Shown: positions 5,755 to 6,751 of the stretch, piece by piece
Position numbering within the stretch: position 1 is the stretch's first letter
Layout of the letters: each line of letters opens with the position of its first letter
Source: Acidisarcina sp.
Lineage (GTDB): Bacteria; Acidobacteriota; Blastocatellia; Pyrinomonadales; Pyrinomonadaceae
Direction of reading: 5' to 3'
Assembly (NCBI GenBank): GCA_021155145.1
Contig: JAJNPX010000087.1
Coordinates: 1 to 6,751 of the forward strand
Length of the DNA stretch: 6,751 nt
Translations under genes and position numbers: made by a program
Notes under the pieces: model-generated
Told to the model about the DNA's origin: nothing
Seen by the model: only the letters and a program-made list of their open reading frames with translations
The model's database searches: none

Positions 5755-5783
5755 TTGACAAAATGATCCGCCGTAGCTAACGT
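5755..5783 (+). promoter_or_regulatory. Probable sigma-70-type promoter of lepB-carA
   Basis: A perfect TTGACA (5755-5760) is followed after 17 bases by TAACGT (5778-5783), which keeps the three most conserved -10 positions (T1, A2, T6). The start site would be near 5790, about 40 bases before the lepB ATG. A compact inverted repeat, GCCGA and TCGGC around two bases (5798-5809), lies just downstream and could be an operator. Confidence 0.55.
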
Positions 5784-5832
5784 TGGTTTTGGTGACCGCC
5801 GATCTCGGCCATAGCCTTTGAAAGCCCTGATT

Positions 5833-6543
5833 ATGCCCCTTTTTTCATCGAAAAGACAATATGACTTCGGAATGCTCTCGTCCAATGACGACCGCGGGAT
5901 CGAGAAACGCGACCTTCGGAAGGAAGCATCCCGGAATTTTTGGTGGGAATCGCTTCGCCTGATCAGAGACGTATTTCTGATCATCGTCGTATTTATCCTG
6001 GTCGGGGTCTTTTTTGTCCAGCCGGTCGTCGTTGATGGGAGCTCGATGGTACCGCAACTCCATGACGGCGAACGCCTCCTGGTGAATAAGTTCATCTATT
6101 ACGACATCAAGAGTGTGAGTTTCGGACATCTTGAAAGGGGCGATATCGTCGTTTTCTGGTTTCCCGAGGACCCAGGAAAAAGCTATGTAAAGCGGCTCAT
6201 CGCATTCCCCGGCGAGACGGTGGAGGTACGTGACGGCAAGGTCTTTATCAACGATGTCGAGCTTGTCGAGCCATATCTTGATGAGGAACATAATCGCTCG
6301 AAGATCTCGTTTGACCGGCAGGTCGTCAAGAAACACTCCTATTACGTTATGGGCGATAACCGGGATAACTCTGCCGACTCCCGTTATTGGGGATTCGTCC
6401 CGGAGAAATATATATACGGGCGGGCATTCTTTCGTTACTGGAAGCCGCAGGACATAGGGTTCATCGAGCACGGCAGTTACCCGGAAATGCCCGCGGCCCC
6501 GCTCGACGATATGAGGGCAGGCGACGAACCGGAAGAAAAGTAA
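5833..6543 (+). CDS. lepB: Signal peptidase I
   Basis: 236 residues from the ATG at 5833. This inner-membrane serine protease removes signal peptides from exported proteins. One transmembrane helix lies at about 46-62 ([10 protein letters not shown]). The catalytic serine is in G-S-S71-M-V-P, followed by L-L-V-N-K-F. The catalytic lysine is in S-Y-V-K120-R-L-I-A-F-P-G-E. Box E reads [11 protein letters not shown] (174-184), then Y-W-G-F-V-P. A 30-residue acidic and proline-containing tail ends the protein. The start is uncertain: a TTG at 5818 would add 5 residues and an ATG at 5872 would remove 13, and none has a good ribosome-binding site. A single membrane helix, as in the Gram-positive SipS type, contrasts with the two in E. 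coli LepB. The carA start lies 14 bases after the stop codon, indicating an operon. Confidence 0.93.
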   Translation: MPLFSSKRQYDFGMLSSNDDRGIEKRDLRKEASRNFWWESLRLIRDVFLIIVVFILVGVFFVQPVVVDGSSMVPQLHDGERLLVNKFIYYDIKSVSFGHLERGDIVVFWFPEDPGKSYVKRLIAFPGETVEVRDGKVFINDVELVEPYLDEEHNRSKISFDRQVVKKHSYYVMGDNRDNSADSRYWGFVPEKYIYGRAFFRYWKPQDIGFIEHGSYPEMPAAPLDDMRAGDEPEEK

Positions 6544-6557
6544 GGAAACGGTTAACG

Positions 6558-6751
6558 ATGAGTGAACGGGTGAAAGCTATCTTGGTACTCGAGGACGGAA
6601 GGGCATTTGAAGGTATCTCCTTTGGCGCCGACGGCGAAACGTTCGGCGAGATGGTCTTTAACACGTCGATGAGCGGCTATCAGGAAATATTGACCGACCC
6701 GAGCTATGCCGGCCAGATCGTCTGCATGACATATCCGCTGATCGGAAACTA
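6558..6751 (+). CDS. carA: Carbamoyl-phosphate synthase small subunit, N-terminal fragment
   Basis: The first 64 residues are present before the window ends. The fragment contains the CPSase small-chain signature: L-E-D-G-R-A-F-E-G (11-19), [22 protein letters not shown] within 22-43, [11 protein letters not shown] (45-55) and M-T-Y-P-L-I-G-N (57-64). CarA supplies ammonia from glutamine to CarB for carbamoyl phosphate, the precursor of pyrimidines and arginine. The glutaminase domain with its catalytic cysteine lies beyond the window. The ATG has TAAGGA 11 bases upstream, and that sequence overlaps the lepB TAA stop. No attenuator or PyrR-type leader is visible in the 14-bp gap, so expression probably follows lepB. 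Confidence 0.93.
   Translation, partial: MSERVKAILVLEDGRAFEGISFGADGETFGEMVFNTSMSGYQEILTDPSYAGQIVCMTYPLIGN

Noticed and set aside
5469..6095. Long opposite-strand frame spanning the start of lepB and the class-V gene
   Set aside because: It overlaps two clearly real genes and the divergent promoter region, and its arginine- and serine-rich translation shows no domain.

Overview
This is a chromosomal window of about 53% GC (my estimate) from a Gram-negative-type bacterium. The mix of genes and the style of the proteins (an RpoE-like ECF sigma factor, a stand-alone 3D-domain secreted protein, a PilZ protein, a lepB-carA pair) best fits an Acidobacteriota member, perhaps class Blastocatellia. 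That placement is recognition of protein style, not a search result. I see no rRNA, tRNA, insertion sequence, CRISPR array or phage gene.

Layout, left to right. (1) The 3' end of a thioredoxin-fold (TlpA/redoxin-like) gene on the + strand, cut by the window edge. (2) A hairpin between convergent genes, then a - strand gene for a secreted 3D-domain (double-psi beta-barrel) protein with a charged low-complexity linker. (3) A 365-bp divergent intergenic region. (4) A probable + strand two-gene unit: a small PilZ-like protein, then a saccharopine/lysine dehydrogenase-family oxidoreductase 17 bp downstream. The oxidoreductase carries an in-frame run of a 7-bp repeat. (5) A strong - strand intrinsic terminator, then an ECF sigma factor on the - strand. 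Its upstream region has a near-ideal ECF-type promoter, implying autoregulation. (6) A 303-bp divergent region, then a + strand gene for an unrecognised exported protein with one C-terminal membrane anchor. (7) A class-V PLP enzyme on the - strand, whose stop codon is one base from that of the preceding convergent gene. (8) A short divergent promoter region, then lepB (signal peptidase I) and the start of carA (carbamoyl-phosphate synthase small subunit), probably one operon.

Functionally this is mainly housekeeping and envelope material: secreted proteins, a membrane-anchored protein, the peptidase that matures exported proteins, an envelope-stress-type sigma factor and two metabolic enzymes. 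I found no convincing new multi-gene system. The most notable items are the self-directed ECF promoter on a sigma gene with no anti-sigma gene downstream, the heptamer run inside a coding sequence, the variant PilZ signature, and the unrecognised membrane protein divergent from the sigma factor.
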